A stretch of DNA of 64,000 nt from Lentzea cavernae (GCF_014653695.1 NZ_BNAR01000012.1:1-64000); one strand, 5' to 3'. Shown: positions 1 through 8,831, counted from the first letter of the stretch. Notes: generated from the sequence alone by a model not told the origin. Made by a program: numbers and translations.

Positions 1-60
1 AAGGGCTTCACTCATGATCAACCAGGGTCTCACCCAGCCGCTCAGAGGTTAAAACTCAAG

Positions 61-1482
61 CTAGTCGGCGGGGACGGCGGGCCGTGCGGTGGTGCCGGGG
101 ACGGACGTGCGCGCCGGCGGGAGGTCGCCGTCGGTGAGGTAGCGGTGGACGATCGCGTCCAGCTCCGCGTTGCCCACGAGGGCGTAGACCTCGTGGTCGC
201 CGGAGTCCTCCACGGTGATCAGGTGGTGGCCGAGGCGCTCGGCCATCGCGACACCGCCCGCGTAGTGGTCCAGCGGGTCGCCGTCGGCCTGCACGATGAG
301 CCCGACGGGGTACCCGTCCCGCTTGATCTCGACCGGCGGCTCCGGCGCGCTGAACGTGCGGAACGCGCCGACCCACGGCTGCGCGCGCAGAACGCCGTAG
401 CCGTAGGGGAAGCGCTTCCGGAAGTCCCGCATGTCCTGGTAGTAGACCTCGATGTCCGACGGCCACTCGTGCTCGAGCGTGATGGCCTCCAGCACACCGA
501 TGCGCAGGTCGCCCTCCTGGTCCTGCGGCCGCCAGGTGCCCTGCTCCCGCAGCAGCTCGGCGGACAGCGCGGCGTCGCCTGCGCGGGTGGCGGTGCGCAG
601 GTCGCCGACGAGCTTGCCCAGTTCCTCCCACCGCGACCGGTCGCCCGCCCGCGTGCCGACGGCGCCGTCGAACAGGGTGCGCGGCTGAGGCGTGTCGTGC
701 TGGACCTCCAGCGCGGCGACGACTTCCTCCACGACGCCGAGCACGGCGGAGGCATCGCGGCCGAGGCCGAAGTGGCCGTCGCGTTCGCCGACCCACTGCG
801 CCCACTGGTCGACGTTGCGCTGCACGGCGTCGCCCTGCCAGAGGAACTGCTCGCGCCACGTCCAGTCGGGGTTCACGCACGAGTCGAGCACGCTCCGGTC
901 GAGCCGCTCGGGGAACATGCTGCCGTACACCGCGCCGACGTACGCGCCGTACGCGTAGCCGACGAAGCTCAGCTTCTCCTCACCGAGCACCGCGCGGATG
1001 ACGTCCATGTCGCGCGCGGTGTTGCGGGTGCTGATGTGCGGCCGCAGCTCGCCGCCTCCGCGTTCGCAGGCGAGCTCGCGCAGCCGCATGTCCTCCGCCA
1101 GCGCGTCGAACGCCGAGTCCGGCGGCCGCGAGTCGAACGGGGCCTTCGCGATGGCCACCTCGGCGTGCAGGTTGGTGGACTCGCCGGTGCCCCGCGGGTC
1201 GAACCCGATCAGGTCGTAGACCTCGTGCACCGGCGTGCCGGCGAACTTCTCCGCCAGGCCGCGGCCGAAACCCCAGTCACCGCCTGGACCTCCGTTGACG
1301 GACAGCAGGACGCCCCGGCGCCGTGCGGGGTCCGACGCGCGGCGGCGGGTGACCGCGATGCGGATCCGCTCTCCGCCGGGATCGGCGTAGTCGCGCGGCA
1401 CCTCGATCGTCGCGGACTCGATGTCGTCCGCACCGGTCGACCACTGCGGCCGCTGTGCGTGGAACTCGCTGGTTGTCACCAC
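61..1482 (-). CDS. alpha/beta-hydrolase (S33/TAP-like) lacking the catalytic serine
   Basis: A 473-aa protein of the tripeptidyl-aminopeptidase-like S33 alpha/beta-hydrolase family. The oxyanion region NGGPGG (about residue 64) and the GFDPRGTG motif (about 95) are typical. The nucleophile elbow, normally G-x-S-Y-G, reads G-Y-A-Y-G near residue 175 (codon GCG), so the nucleophile is Ala. The acid region (DGDPLDHY) and a late His (SGDHEVY) remain. Family members cleave peptides or esters; this one cannot use the usual acyl-enzyme chemistry and may instead bind a ligand or catalyse a cyclisation or elimination (inference). There is no signal peptide, so it is probably cytosolic. Two consecutive GTG codons follow a GGAGG, so the start is uncertain by one codon. 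It lies 16 bp downstream of the MFS gene, probably in one operon. Confidence 0.85.
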   Translation of the reverse strand: MVTTSEFHAQRPQWSTGADDIESATIEVPRDYADPGGERIRIAVTRRRASDPARRRGVLLSVNGGPGGDWGFGRGLAEKFAGTPVHEVYDLIGFDPRGTGESTNLHAEVAIAKAPFDSRPPDSAFDALAEDMRLRELACERGGGELRPHISTRNTARDMDVIRAVLGEEKLSFVGYAYGAYVGAVYGSMFPERLDRSVLDSCVNPDWTWREQFLWQGDAVQRNVDQWAQWVGERDGHFGLGRDASAVLGVVEEVVAALEVQHDTPQPRTLFDGAVGTRAGDRSRWEELGKLVGDLRTATRAGDAALSAELLREQGTWRPQDQEGDLRIGVLEAITLEHEWPSDIEVYYQDMRDFRKRFPYGYGVLRAQPWVGAFRTFSAPEPPVEIKRDGYPVGLIVQADGDPLDHYAGGVAMAERLGHHLITVEDSGDHEVYALVGNAELDAIVHRYLTDGDLPPARTSVPGTTARPAVPAD

Positions 1483-1498
1483 AATCCTCCGGGTCTCG

Positions 1499-2905
1499 TC
1501 AGGTGTTCAGCGTTTCGCCGCCGCCTCGAGCCGTCCTGGAACGCGGCACCATCAGCGCGGCGGCGAACCCGGCGACGGTGAACATCGCCGCGCCGAACAC
1601 CGCGAGGCCGTACCCGGAGACGAGCGCGTGCGTGCCGGCTCCGCCCTCGGCGTCGATGCGGGTGGCGGAGATCGTCGCGAGCGTCACCAGGCCGAGCGCG
1701 CTGCCGAGCTGCCGCGTCGTGTTCAGCAGCCCCGACGCGAGTCCCGCCTGCTCGCGGGGGAGTCCCGCCGTGGCGGCGTTCGTCGTGGCGTTGAGGACCA
1801 TGCCCATCCCGAAGCCCAGCAGCAGCGCGGGTCCGAGCAGGTCCGCGGCGAAGGTGGCGTGCTCGTCCACGGAGGACAGCCACAGCAGTCCGGCGCACCC
1901 GAGCGCGAGCCCGGCCAGCAGGATCGGGCGGGGCCCGGTGCGCGGCACGACGGTCGAGACGCGCCAGCCCGCGATGGCGATGCCCGCGGACAACGGCAGG
2001 TAGCTCAGCCCCGTCTGCAACGGGCTGTAGCCCAGCACCTGTTGCAGGATCAGGGTGAAGAAGTAGAACGTGCTGAACAAGGCCGCGATGCCGAAGAACG
2101 CCACCAGGTTCGCCGACCACACCGACCGGACGCGGAAGATGCCGAGCGGGACCAGTGGCTGGGCGGCGAACTTCGCCTGGTGCAGCAGGAAGATCCCGAG
2201 CAGCACCACCCCGGCGGCGGCCGCGGCGGGCACCTTGCTCGAGATGCCGAAGACGAGTGCCAGCAGGCCCGCGGTCACGAGCAGCGCGCCGGGCACGTCG
2301 AGCTTCTGCCGCCTGCCGGCCGTCTCGGGCACGGCCGACCACACCGCGGCGAGCAGCACGACGCCGATCGGCACGTTGACCAGCAGGATCCAGCGCCACG
2401 AGAACCACTCGGTGATCACGCCGCCGAGCAGCACCCCGATCGCGCCGGCCGCACCGGACACCGCGCTCCACATGCCGAACGCCCTGGCGCGGGCACCGGG
2501 GTCGGTGAACGTCGTGCTGAGCACCGTCAGCGTGGCGGGTGCCATCACCGCCGAGCCGAGGCCCTGGAACGCGCGGGCGAGCACGAGCGTCACGGGATCG
2601 GTCGCGAGACCGCCGACGCTGCTCGCCAGCGTGAACAGCAGCACGCCCGCGAGGAACATCCTGCGCTGTCCGAACAGGTCCGCGAGACGTCCGCCGAGCA
2701 TCAGGAAACCCGCGAACGCGATCGCGTAGGCGTTGTTCACCCACTGGAGGTTGTGCACCTCGAAGCGCAGTTCGGCGGCGATGCTCGGCAGCGCGACGTT
2801 CACGACGGACGCGTCGAGCACGACCATGAACTGGCCGAGGCAACAGGCGACCAGCACCAGTCCGAGCCGGGTGGTGGCGGCGGGCCGCGTCAGCTGAGCA
2901 GTCAT
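1499..2905 (-). CDS. MFS drug-export transporter (DHA2-type, 14 TM)
   Basis: This 468-aa protein begins MTAQLTRPAATT and has about 14 hydrophobic segments. The first-helix motif LDASVVNVALPSI, the loop GGRLADLFGQRR and the segment GSAVMAPATLTVLS are characteristic of the DHA2 (EmrB/QacA) proton-antiport exporters. The reading frame stays open upstream to 3490, but that part overlaps the divergent sugar gene, so ATG 2905 is preferred. It faces the 2,3-dehydratase gene across a 130-bp promoter region and is followed by the pseudo-hydrolase. The likely role is export of the cluster product and self-protection. A second pump of the same family sits at 9030. Confidence 0.9.
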   Translation of the reverse strand: MTAQLTRPAATTRLGLVLVACCLGQFMVVLDASVVNVALPSIAAELRFEVHNLQWVNNAYAIAFAGFLMLGGRLADLFGQRRMFLAGVLLFTLASSVGGLATDPVTLVLARAFQGLGSAVMAPATLTVLSTTFTDPGARARAFGMWSAVSGAAGAIGVLLGGVITEWFSWRWILLVNVPIGVVLLAAVWSAVPETAGRRQKLDVPGALLVTAGLLALVFGISSKVPAAAAAGVVLLGIFLLHQAKFAAQPLVPLGIFRVRSVWSANLVAFFGIAALFSTFYFFTLILQQVLGYSPLQTGLSYLPLSAGIAIAGWRVSTVVPRTGPRPILLAGLALGCAGLLWLSSVDEHATFAADLLGPALLLGFGMGMVLNATTNAATAGLPREQAGLASGLLNTTRQLGSALGLVTLATISATRIDAEGGAGTHALVSGYGLAVFGAAMFTVAGFAAALMVPRSRTARGGGETLNT

Positions 2906-3035
2906 GTGACCGCACCCTGCCGACCACCGGTGGTGCGTCTCTGGAGCGGCGGTCGTTCCGCTCGCTCTGTCCCACCACTCGAGCGGGCGATCGGACGCTC
3001 GACACCGGCGAACATCCTTAGGCGGAGGTGTCCAC
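2906..3035. promoter_or_regulatory. Divergent promoter region between exporter and sugar genes
   Basis: These 130 bp separate the MFS gene from the deoxysugar operon. They contain TCGAGCG (2979-2985) and TCGGACG (2991-2997), which resemble SARP heptamers but are spaced 12 bp rather than 11. GGAGG before the GTG at 3036 is the ribosome-binding site. Control by the cluster SARP is plausible but weakly supported here. Confidence 0.35.
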
Positions 3036-4466
3036 GTGACGACCCTGGAAGAACAGCCGACCCTGTCGCGGCGGGAGGACCGCAGCCTGCCCGCCCGGCT
3101 CGCGCTGTCCGTCGCGGCCACCGACAGCGGTGTGCAGATGCGCACCGACGAGTTCGACGGCTGGCTCAAGGAGCGCGCCGACGCGTACTCGTTCGAGGTC
3201 AGCCAGGTTCCCTTCCAGCAGCTGAAGGGCTGGTTCTTCAACACCGACACGGGCAACCTGGTCCACCAGAGCGGCAAGTTCTTCAGCGTCGAGGGCCTGC
3301 GGGTGCGCTCGAAGGACGACCAGTTCCCCGTCTGGCACCAGCCGATCATGAACCAGCCCGAGGTCGGCATCCTGGGCATCCTCGTCAAGGAGTTCGACGG
3401 GGTGCTGCACTGCCTGATGCAGGCGAAGATGGAGCCGGGCAACCCCGGGCTGCTGCAGCTCTCGCCCACCGTGCAGGCGACCAAGAGCAACTACAGCCAG
3501 GTGCACAAGGGCTCCCCGGTGCGCTACCTCGACTACTTCGCGGGCAAGCCGGGCACCCGCGTGATCGTCGACGTGCTCCAGTCCGAGTGCGGCGCGTGGT
3601 TCTACCGCAAGCGCAACCGCAACATGTTCGTGGAGTACGAGGGCGACATCGAGGTCGACGACGACTTCTGCTGGCTGACCATCGGCCAGGTCAACGAGCT
3701 CGTCAAGCGCGACAACGTGGTGAACATGCCCGCCAGGTCGGTGCTGTCGTGCCTGCCGCAGCCGCAGCAGGACCACACCGCGCAGCCCGACGAGTTCCAC
3801 GCCTCCCTCGCCGCGTCCCGCGACCCGGACAAGGGCGCGTTGCACACCAACAGCGAGGTGCTGAGCTGGTTCACCGTCGAGCGCTCCACCTACGACCTCG
3901 ACATCTCCCGCGTGCCGCTCTACGACGTGCCGAACTGGCACCGCACCGACAAGGAGATCGCCCGCGAGGACGGCAGGTTCTTCCGCGTCATCGGGGTCGA
4001 CGTCCAGGCGGGCAGCCGGGAGGTCACCGGCTGGAGCCAGCCGCTGTTCCAGCCGCACGGCGTCGGCATCGCCGCGTTCGTCGTCCGGCGGTTCGCCGGG
4101 GTGCTCCACGTGCTGGTGCAGGCGCGGATGGAGGGCGGCTTCATCGACGTGATCGAGCTGGGCCCGACCGTGCAGTGCGTGCCGTGGAACTACCAGCACG
4201 TCAAGGCGCCGCTGTTCCTCGACACCGTGCTGCAGGCGGACAAGTCCACCATCCGGTACGAGGCCGTGCACGCCGAGGAGGGCGGCCGGTTCTACGAGGC
4301 CGAGACCCGGTACCTCGTCGTGGAGGTGGACGGCGAGGTGGCGGCGGAACCGCCGCCCGGGTACGCGTGGCTCACGGTCGGTCAGATGACGGACCTGTTG
4401 CGGCACGGCCAGTACGTCAACTCCCAGGCGCGCACGCTGATCGCCTGCGTCAACGCGATCGGCTGA
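3036..4466 (+). CDS. NDP-hexose 2,3-dehydratase
   Basis: This 476-aa protein consists of two similar halves (about 30-240 and 265-470), each with the pattern F-x-V-x-x-x-x-x-x-L-x-x-W and repeated motifs (WFFNTDTGNLVHQSGKFF in the first, NWHRTDKEIAREDGRFF in the second). This tandem architecture is that of dTDP-4-keto-6-deoxyglucose 2,3-dehydratases (TylX3/EvaA/MtmV family). These remove the C-2 hydroxyl, the committed step to 2,6-dideoxysugars. The length is normal for the family. The GTG start follows GGAGG at good spacing. It leads an operon with the 3-ketoreductase three bases downstream. No NDP-glucose synthase or 4,6-dehydratase gene lies in the window. Confidence 0.93.
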   Translation: MTTLEEQPTLSRREDRSLPARLALSVAATDSGVQMRTDEFDGWLKERADAYSFEVSQVPFQQLKGWFFNTDTGNLVHQSGKFFSVEGLRVRSKDDQFPVWHQPIMNQPEVGILGILVKEFDGVLHCLMQAKMEPGNPGLLQLSPTVQATKSNYSQVHKGSPVRYLDYFAGKPGTRVIVDVLQSECGAWFYRKRNRNMFVEYEGDIEVDDDFCWLTIGQVNELVKRDNVVNMPARSVLSCLPQPQQDHTAQPDEFHASLAASRDPDKGALHTNSEVLSWFTVERSTYDLDISRVPLYDVPNWHRTDKEIAREDGRFFRVIGVDVQAGSREVTGWSQPLFQPHGVGIAAFVVRRFAGVLHVLVQARMEGGFIDVIELGPTVQCVPWNYQHVKAPLFLDTVLQADKSTIRYEAVHAEEGGRFYEAETRYLVVEVDGEVAAEPPPGYAWLTVGQMTDLLRHGQYVNSQARTLIACVNAIG

Positions 4467-4469
4467 TCC

Positions 4470-5435
4470 GTGCGCATCGGGGTGCTGGGGTGCGCGGACA
4501 TCGCGCGGCGGCGGATGCTGCCGGCGTTCGCCGCGTCGGACGCCGTCGAGGTGACCGCGGTCGCGAGCCGCGACCTGGCGAAGGCGCAGGAGACCGCGGC
4601 GCCGTACGGGTGTGCCGCGGTCGCCGGGTACGAGGCCGTGCTGGAACGGTCCGATGTGGACGCCGTGTACGTCCCGCTGCCCGTGGCCCTGCACGCCGAG
4701 TGGGTCGAACGCGCGCTGCTGGCCGGCAAGCACGTGCTCGCCGAGAAACCGCTGACGGCCGATCTCGCCACGACGGTCCGGCTGGTCGAGCTCGCGGCGG
4801 AGAAGGGCCTGGTGCTGCGGGAGAACTTCATGTTCCCCTTCCACGGCCAGCACGCCGAAGCGCTCTCGTCGCTCGACGGCGAGCTCATCGGGCTGACCGC
4901 CGCGTTCACCGTGCCGCCAGTGCCCTCCGGGGACATCCGGCACCAGCGGGACCTCGGCGGCGGGGCGTTGCTCGACCTGGGCGTGTACCCGTTGCGCACC
5001 GCACAGCTGTTCCTGGGCAACGACCTCGAGGTCGTCGGCGCGCGGTTGCGCGTGGACGAGAAGCTCGGGGTCGACGTGGCGGGAGCCGTGCTGCTGGCCC
5101 GGGAGGACGGCGTCACGGCGCAGCTCACGTTCGGCATGGAGCACTCCTACCGCAGCTGCTACGAGCTGGTGGGCAGTGCCGGCGCGATCAGCGTGGACCG
5201 CGCTTTCGCGCCGCCCGCCGGCCTCGCGCCGCCCGCCAGGCTCGTGGACCGCGACGGCGTGCGGCAGGTCGCTCTCGGGCAGGACGACCAGTACCGCAAC
5301 GCGGTCGAGCTCTTCGCCGCCGCGGTGCGCACACCTCAGGTGCGGCACGGCGATGCCGCCGACACGATCGCACTGGCCAGTCTCGTGGAAGGCGTGCGCC
5401 GAGCCGCCGCGTTGGAAAGGATCCCCCTGCCATGA
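4470..5435 (+). CDS. NDP-hexose 3-ketoreductase (Gfo/Idh/MocA family)
   Basis: A 321-aa oxidoreductase with an N-terminal Rossmann motif (MRIGVLGCADIARR) and the family motif LAEKPL near residue 90, whose Lys acts in catalysis. It matches the TylC1/EryBII/KijD10 group, which reduces the 3-keto group left by the 2,3-dehydratase and sets C-3 stereochemistry. It starts with GTG three bases after the dehydratase stop and overlaps the next start by four bases, so translation is coupled. With the upstream gene it gives an NDP-4-keto-2,6-dideoxyhexose; the final 4-ketoreductase is not in the window. Confidence 0.92.
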   Translation: MRIGVLGCADIARRRMLPAFAASDAVEVTAVASRDLAKAQETAAPYGCAAVAGYEAVLERSDVDAVYVPLPVALHAEWVERALLAGKHVLAEKPLTADLATTVRLVELAAEKGLVLRENFMFPFHGQHAEALSSLDGELIGLTAAFTVPPVPSGDIRHQRDLGGGALLDLGVYPLRTAQLFLGNDLEVVGARLRVDEKLGVDVAGAVLLAREDGVTAQLTFGMEHSYRSCYELVGSAGAISVDRAFAPPAGLAPPARLVDRDGVRQVALGQDDQYRNAVELFAAAVRTPQVRHGDAADTIALASLVEGVRRAAALERIPLP

Positions 5436-6808
5436 CCGCCCGCACCACGCTCTCCCTCCCGGACGGCTTCCGGCCGGAGTCGCTCGCGCTCGGTGCCGAA
5501 CCGGTCGCGTACTTCGGTTCCCTCGCGGACGGGTCGATCCTCGCGGTCGACCTGCTCGACGGGACCGGGCGCACCGTCAGCCCCGCGTGCGGGGGACAGG
5601 CGGGAGGCCTGTGGCTCGACGGCCGCGGCAGGCTCTTCGTCGCGGGCTGCTTCCACGGTGACGCCAGGGTCGTGGACGTGCGCACCGGCGAGGTGCTCGC
5701 CTCCTACCGGCTGACCGACGCGCAGCCCGCGCTCGTCGCCGACGTGGTCGTCACCGGCGACGCCGCGTGGTTCACCGACTCCTTCAACCCCGTGCTGTAC
5801 CGCCTGCCCCTCGGCGCGGACGGGGAGCTGCCGGCGCAGGACGCCGTCGAACGGATCCCGCTGTCCGGCGACTTCCCGCACGTCGAGGGGTTCAACGCCA
5901 GCGGCATCACGACCACCCCCGACTCCTCGGCCCTGCTCGTCGTCCATTCCGGCACCGGCGAGCTGTTCCGCGTCGACCCGGCGACCGGTGCGGCCACGCG
6001 AGTCGAGCTCGCGGGGTCCCGGCTCCCCAGCGGTGACGGGATGGCGCGCACCGGCACGACGCTGCACGTGGCGCTGGGCCGGGAGAACTCGGTCGCCGTC
6101 GTGCAGCTGGACACCAGCGGCACCAACGGTGTCGTGCTCGAACGGATCTCGTCGAACGACTTCGACGTGCCGACCGCCGTCGCCGTGCACGGTGACCGGC
6201 TCGTCGTCGTGAACTCCCGGATCACCACGGAACCGAAGTCCACGACGCCCTACACCGCACTCGTGTTCCACCGAGGCCAGGAAGGTTCCCGCCCCATGAC
6301 TGCCCGACGACTCGACTCCGTGCTGGACCCCTCGCAGCTGTTCCACACCGGACTGGTGGTCGCGGACCTCGAGGAGGCGCAGGAGAAGCTGAGCCACCTC
6401 TTCGGCTACAGCTGGACCACGGTCATGGAGCTCGACGTGACCGCGCGCACGAAGGACGGCCTGCAGCGGGCGAAGCAGCGGTTCGTGCTCTCCGTCGAGG
6501 AACCGCGCCTGGAGCTGGTCGAGGAGATTCCCGGCACCGTGTGGGTCTCCAACGGAGCGAACGGCGCGCACCACGTCGGCTACTGGGCGGAGGCCGAGGA
6601 GATCGAGAAGATCTCGTCGGCGCTGGTGGAGCTCGGTCTCGAGGTCGAGGCGACCAACGACGTCGAGCAGGACGGCGTGACCCTGTGGTCCTACCACCGC
6701 GGTCTCGGCGGGATCCGGATCGAGCTGCTGTCGACGCTGATGAGGCCGTCGATGGAGGCCTGGATCGCGGGCACCGACCCGGCCCTGCTGGCCGACGGAC
6801 CGCTGTAG
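5432..6808 (+). CDS. beta-propeller / VOC-domain fusion protein
   Basis: One uninterrupted frame of 458 residues. Residues 1-285 form an SMP-30/YncE-like beta-propeller, with repeated blades such as GSLADGSILAVDLLDG and HSGTGELFRVDPATG. Residues 289-458 form a VOC (glyoxalase/dioxygenase fold) domain with paired beta-alpha-beta-beta-beta modules, starting MTARRLDSVLDPSQLFHTGLVV. At the junction an internal ATG (6296) is preceded by AGGAAGG at about 9 nt, so the VOC part may also be made alone. Both domain types occur as separate proteins in polyketide clusters, as isomerase, cyclase or lactonase-like enzymes, but I do not know a function for this pair. It overlaps the ketoreductase stop and ends before a strong terminator. 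Confidence 0.8.
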   Translation: MTARTTLSLPDGFRPESLALGAEPVAYFGSLADGSILAVDLLDGTGRTVSPACGGQAGGLWLDGRGRLFVAGCFHGDARVVDVRTGEVLASYRLTDAQPALVADVVVTGDAAWFTDSFNPVLYRLPLGADGELPAQDAVERIPLSGDFPHVEGFNASGITTTPDSSALLVVHSGTGELFRVDPATGAATRVELAGSRLPSGDGMARTGTTLHVALGRENSVAVVQLDTSGTNGVVLERISSNDFDVPTAVAVHGDRLVVVNSRITTEPKSTTPYTALVFHRGQEGSRPMTARRLDSVLDPSQLFHTGLVVADLEEAQEKLSHLFGYSWTTVMELDVTARTKDGLQRAKQRFVLSVEEPRLELVEEIPGTVWVSNGANGAHHVGYWAEAEEIEKISSALVELGLEVEATNDVEQDGVTLWSYHRGLGGIRIELLSTLMRPSMEAWIAGTDPALLADGPL

Positions 6809-6823
6809 GCGCGGACCCCGCGA

Positions 6824-6858
6824 CAGGAGCCCCCACCAGCGGCTGGTGGGGGCTCCTG
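6824..6858 (+). terminator. Terminator hairpin after the sugar operon
   Basis: A 16-bp perfect stem closes a 3-nt loop (arms CAGGAGCCCCCACCAG and its complement), followed by the T-rich stretch GTCTTTC. It ends the 3036-6808 operon. Confidence 0.8.
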
Positions 6859-6959
6859 GTCTTTCAGCGCGCGTTCAAGACGATCCCGAGTGGACTGGGC
6901 GAGATTGGGGGCAGTTTCCCCCCACCGCACCGCCTCGCCGCATCGAAAGGTGATTCCCC

Positions 6960-8171
6960 GTGGCCGAGACAACCGAGACGACAGAGAAGTCCCAGGCACC
7001 ACCCAAGCTCAAGTCCCTGCACGGCATGCGTTTCGTGGCGGCGCTGCTCGTGTTCGCGTTCCACGGCGCTATCTCGTTCGTCTTCTCCGACGAGACCGTC
7101 GGCGGCATCTACATCTGGCTCACCAGCGGTGCGTCGGCGGCGGTCGCGTTCTTCTTCGTGCTCAGCGGTTTCGTGCTGACCTGGTCCTACCGGCCGGATC
7201 TCTCGACACCGAGGTTCCTGCGCCGCAGGCTGATGCGCATCGTGCCGGTGCACGTCGTCACGTGGGCGGTCGCGATCGTCTCGCTGGTCGCGTTCGGTGC
7301 GGAGGTCGGGTTCTGGCAGTCGCTGTCGAACCTCTTCCTGCTGCAGGCCTGGATCCCCGACAACTCGTTCCTGGACAGCGCGAACGGCGTGAGCTGGTCG
7401 CTGTCGGTCGACCTGCTGTACTACCTGACGTTCCCGGCGCTGATCTTCCTCGCCCGCAAGATCAGGGAGAACCTGCTGTGGCTCGCGGTGATCGCGACGA
7501 TCGCGCTGGTGATCCTGATGCCGCTGGTGTCGAAGACGTTCCTGCCCGACACGCCCGCGTGGAGCTGGGGCAAGGGCGCGTCGTGGACGCAGATCTGGTT
7601 CGTCTACCTGTTCCCGCCGGTGCGGCTGCTCGAGTTCTTCGTCGGCATGCTGCTCGCCCGGATCGTCATGACCGGCCGCTGGATCGGCTTCCCTCTGGCC
7701 GGCGCCGCGGTGCTGACGGCGATCGGGTACGTGCTCACCACGTTGTCGCCGTGGAGCTTCCTCTACAACTACGCGGCGTCGATGATCATCCCGATCGCGC
7801 TGCTCGTGCCCGCCGCGGCCGCGGCCGACATCAAGGGGCGCAAGACGTGGGTCAACGGCAGGAAGATGTTCTTCCTCGGTGACTTGACGTTCAGCTTCTA
7901 CCTGGTGCACGACCTGGTGCTGAAGAACGCGCACCGGGCGTTCGGGGTGGAGGTCGGGCCGTACGGCGGGCTGGCCGGTCCGACGTGGAGCACGCCGGTC
8001 GCCGTGCTGTTCCTCGCGGGCGCGTTCGCCGCCTCGCTCGGGGTCGCGTACCTGACCTACCGGTTCGTCGAGGTGCCCGCGATGAACCGGTGGTCCGTCA
8101 GCAAGGCGGAGAAGCAGGAGCGCGCGGCGGCCAGGGCCGCGAAGGCCGCTCCGGAACCCCAGCCGGTCTGA
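6960..8171 (+). CDS. Acyltransferase 3 family membrane O-acyltransferase
   Basis: A 403-aa integral membrane protein with about ten hydrophobic helices. The N-terminal pattern LHGMRFVAALLVFAFHG holds the conserved R-x-x-A-A-L and the His used by acyltransferase-3 (OafA/MdmB/Oac) proteins. These enzymes move acetyl or short branched acyl groups from acyl-CoA to sugar hydroxyls, so sugar O-acylation is the likely job in this cluster (inference). The soluble Ala/Lys-rich tail (from about 375) is predicted cytosolic. The GTG start follows AAAGGTGA. It stands between two terminators and is probably transcribed alone. Confidence 0.88.
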   Translation: MAETTETTEKSQAPPKLKSLHGMRFVAALLVFAFHGAISFVFSDETVGGIYIWLTSGASAAVAFFFVLSGFVLTWSYRPDLSTPRFLRRRLMRIVPVHVVTWAVAIVSLVAFGAEVGFWQSLSNLFLLQAWIPDNSFLDSANGVSWSLSVDLLYYLTFPALIFLARKIRENLLWLAVIATIALVILMPLVSKTFLPDTPAWSWGKGASWTQIWFVYLFPPVRLLEFFVGMLLARIVMTGRWIGFPLAGAAVLTAIGYVLTTLSPWSFLYNYAASMIIPIALLVPAAAAADIKGRKTWVNGRKMFFLGDLTFSFYLVHDLVLKNAHRAFGVEVGPYGGLAGPTWSTPVAVLFLAGAFAASLGVAYLTYRFVEVPAMNRWSVSKAEKQERAAARAAKAAPEPQPV

Positions 8172-8185
8172 GGCCGCGAACGAAT

Positions 8186-8222
8186 CGGGCCGCCTCGCGA
8201 GGAAGATCTCGCGGGCGGCCCG
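8186..8222. terminator. Bidirectional terminator
   Basis: An imperfect inverted repeat (CGGGCCGCCtCGCGA with TCGCGgGCGGCCCG) lies between two convergent genes and can serve both strands. Confidence 0.7.
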
Positions 8223-8234
8223 GTTCGCGTCGGA

Positions 8235-8831
8235 TCAGACGGTCGTGAAGACCTCGTCGTACTCGAGCCGCGGCAGCCGCGGGTGGTAGGCGTCCTCGGC
8301 CGGGTTGCCGATGACCATCACGCAGATCGCGTGGTGCTTGCCGTCGTCGAAGAACTCCTTGTTGACGCCGTCGACGTCGAAGCCGGCCATGGGGCCCGCG
8401 CCGAGACCGGCGGCGCGCACACCGACGATGAAGTAGCCCAGCTGCAGGGTCGCGCTGCTCACCGCGTGCGGGACCCGGTCGTCGCGCTTCGCGAAGAAGA
8501 TGTCCTTCGCCTGCGGGAAGTGCGGGAACAGCCTGGGCATCTCGTCGTGGAAGTCGAGGTCCGCGGCGATGATGGCGACGAGCGGGGCGCTCGACGTCTT
8601 CTCCTTGTTGGTGTCGATCATCTGCCGCACCAGGCGCTCGCGCGCGTCGTCCGACCGGATGAGCACGACCCGCAACGCCTGCATGTTCATCGACGTGGGC
8701 GCGTACTTGATCAGGTCGTAGATCGCCTTGACCGCCTCGTCCGACACCGGCTCGTCGGTGAACCGGTGGGCCGAGTGGGCCTCCCGGAAGAGCAGGTCCT
8801 GGGAGGCGGAATCGATTGCGAGATTGGCCAT
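8235..8831 (-). CDS. Nitroreductase-family NAD(P)H oxidoreductase (RutE/HadB-like)
   Basis: A 198-aa FMN-dependent nitroreductase. The N-terminal pattern AHSAHRFTDEPVSDEAV, the segment APTSMNMQALRVVLI and the Gly-rich stretch GVRAAGLGAGPMAGFD match the malonic-semialdehyde-reductase (RutE) branch. ATG 8831 is preferred over 8846 because a GAGAGG lies 8-10 nt upstream. In the cluster it could reduce an enone, quinone or semialdehyde. It has none of the N-terminal peptide-docking region of azole-forming dehydrogenases, so I do not assign it to the TOMM module, although it is the only nitroreductase fold in the window. It is divergent from the second exporter. Confidence 0.85.
   Translation of the reverse strand: MANLAIDSASQDLLFREAHSAHRFTDEPVSDEAVKAIYDLIKYAPTSMNMQALRVVLIRSDDARERLVRQMIDTNKEKTSSAPLVAIIAADLDFHDEMPRLFPHFPQAKDIFFAKRDDRVPHAVSSATLQLGYFIVGVRAAGLGAGPMAGFDVDGVNKEFFDDGKHHAICVMVIGNPAEDAYHPRLPRLEYDEVFTTV

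Noticed and set aside
1-60. Possible gene end at the left border
   Set aside because: Too short; no frame shows a recognisable C-terminus.
1421-5431. Very long open frame on the plus strand running into the propeller/VOC gene
   Set aside because: It crosses the antisense side of the MFS gene and another frame of the two sugar genes; its translation is Arg/Pro/Gly-rich. Only the part from 5432 has family motifs and a ribosome-binding site.
8235-8831. Nitroreductase as the azoline dehydrogenase of the TOMM module
   Set aside because: It matches the RutE branch, lacks a peptide-docking region and is 16 kb away in another transcription unit. Kept only as a remote possibility.
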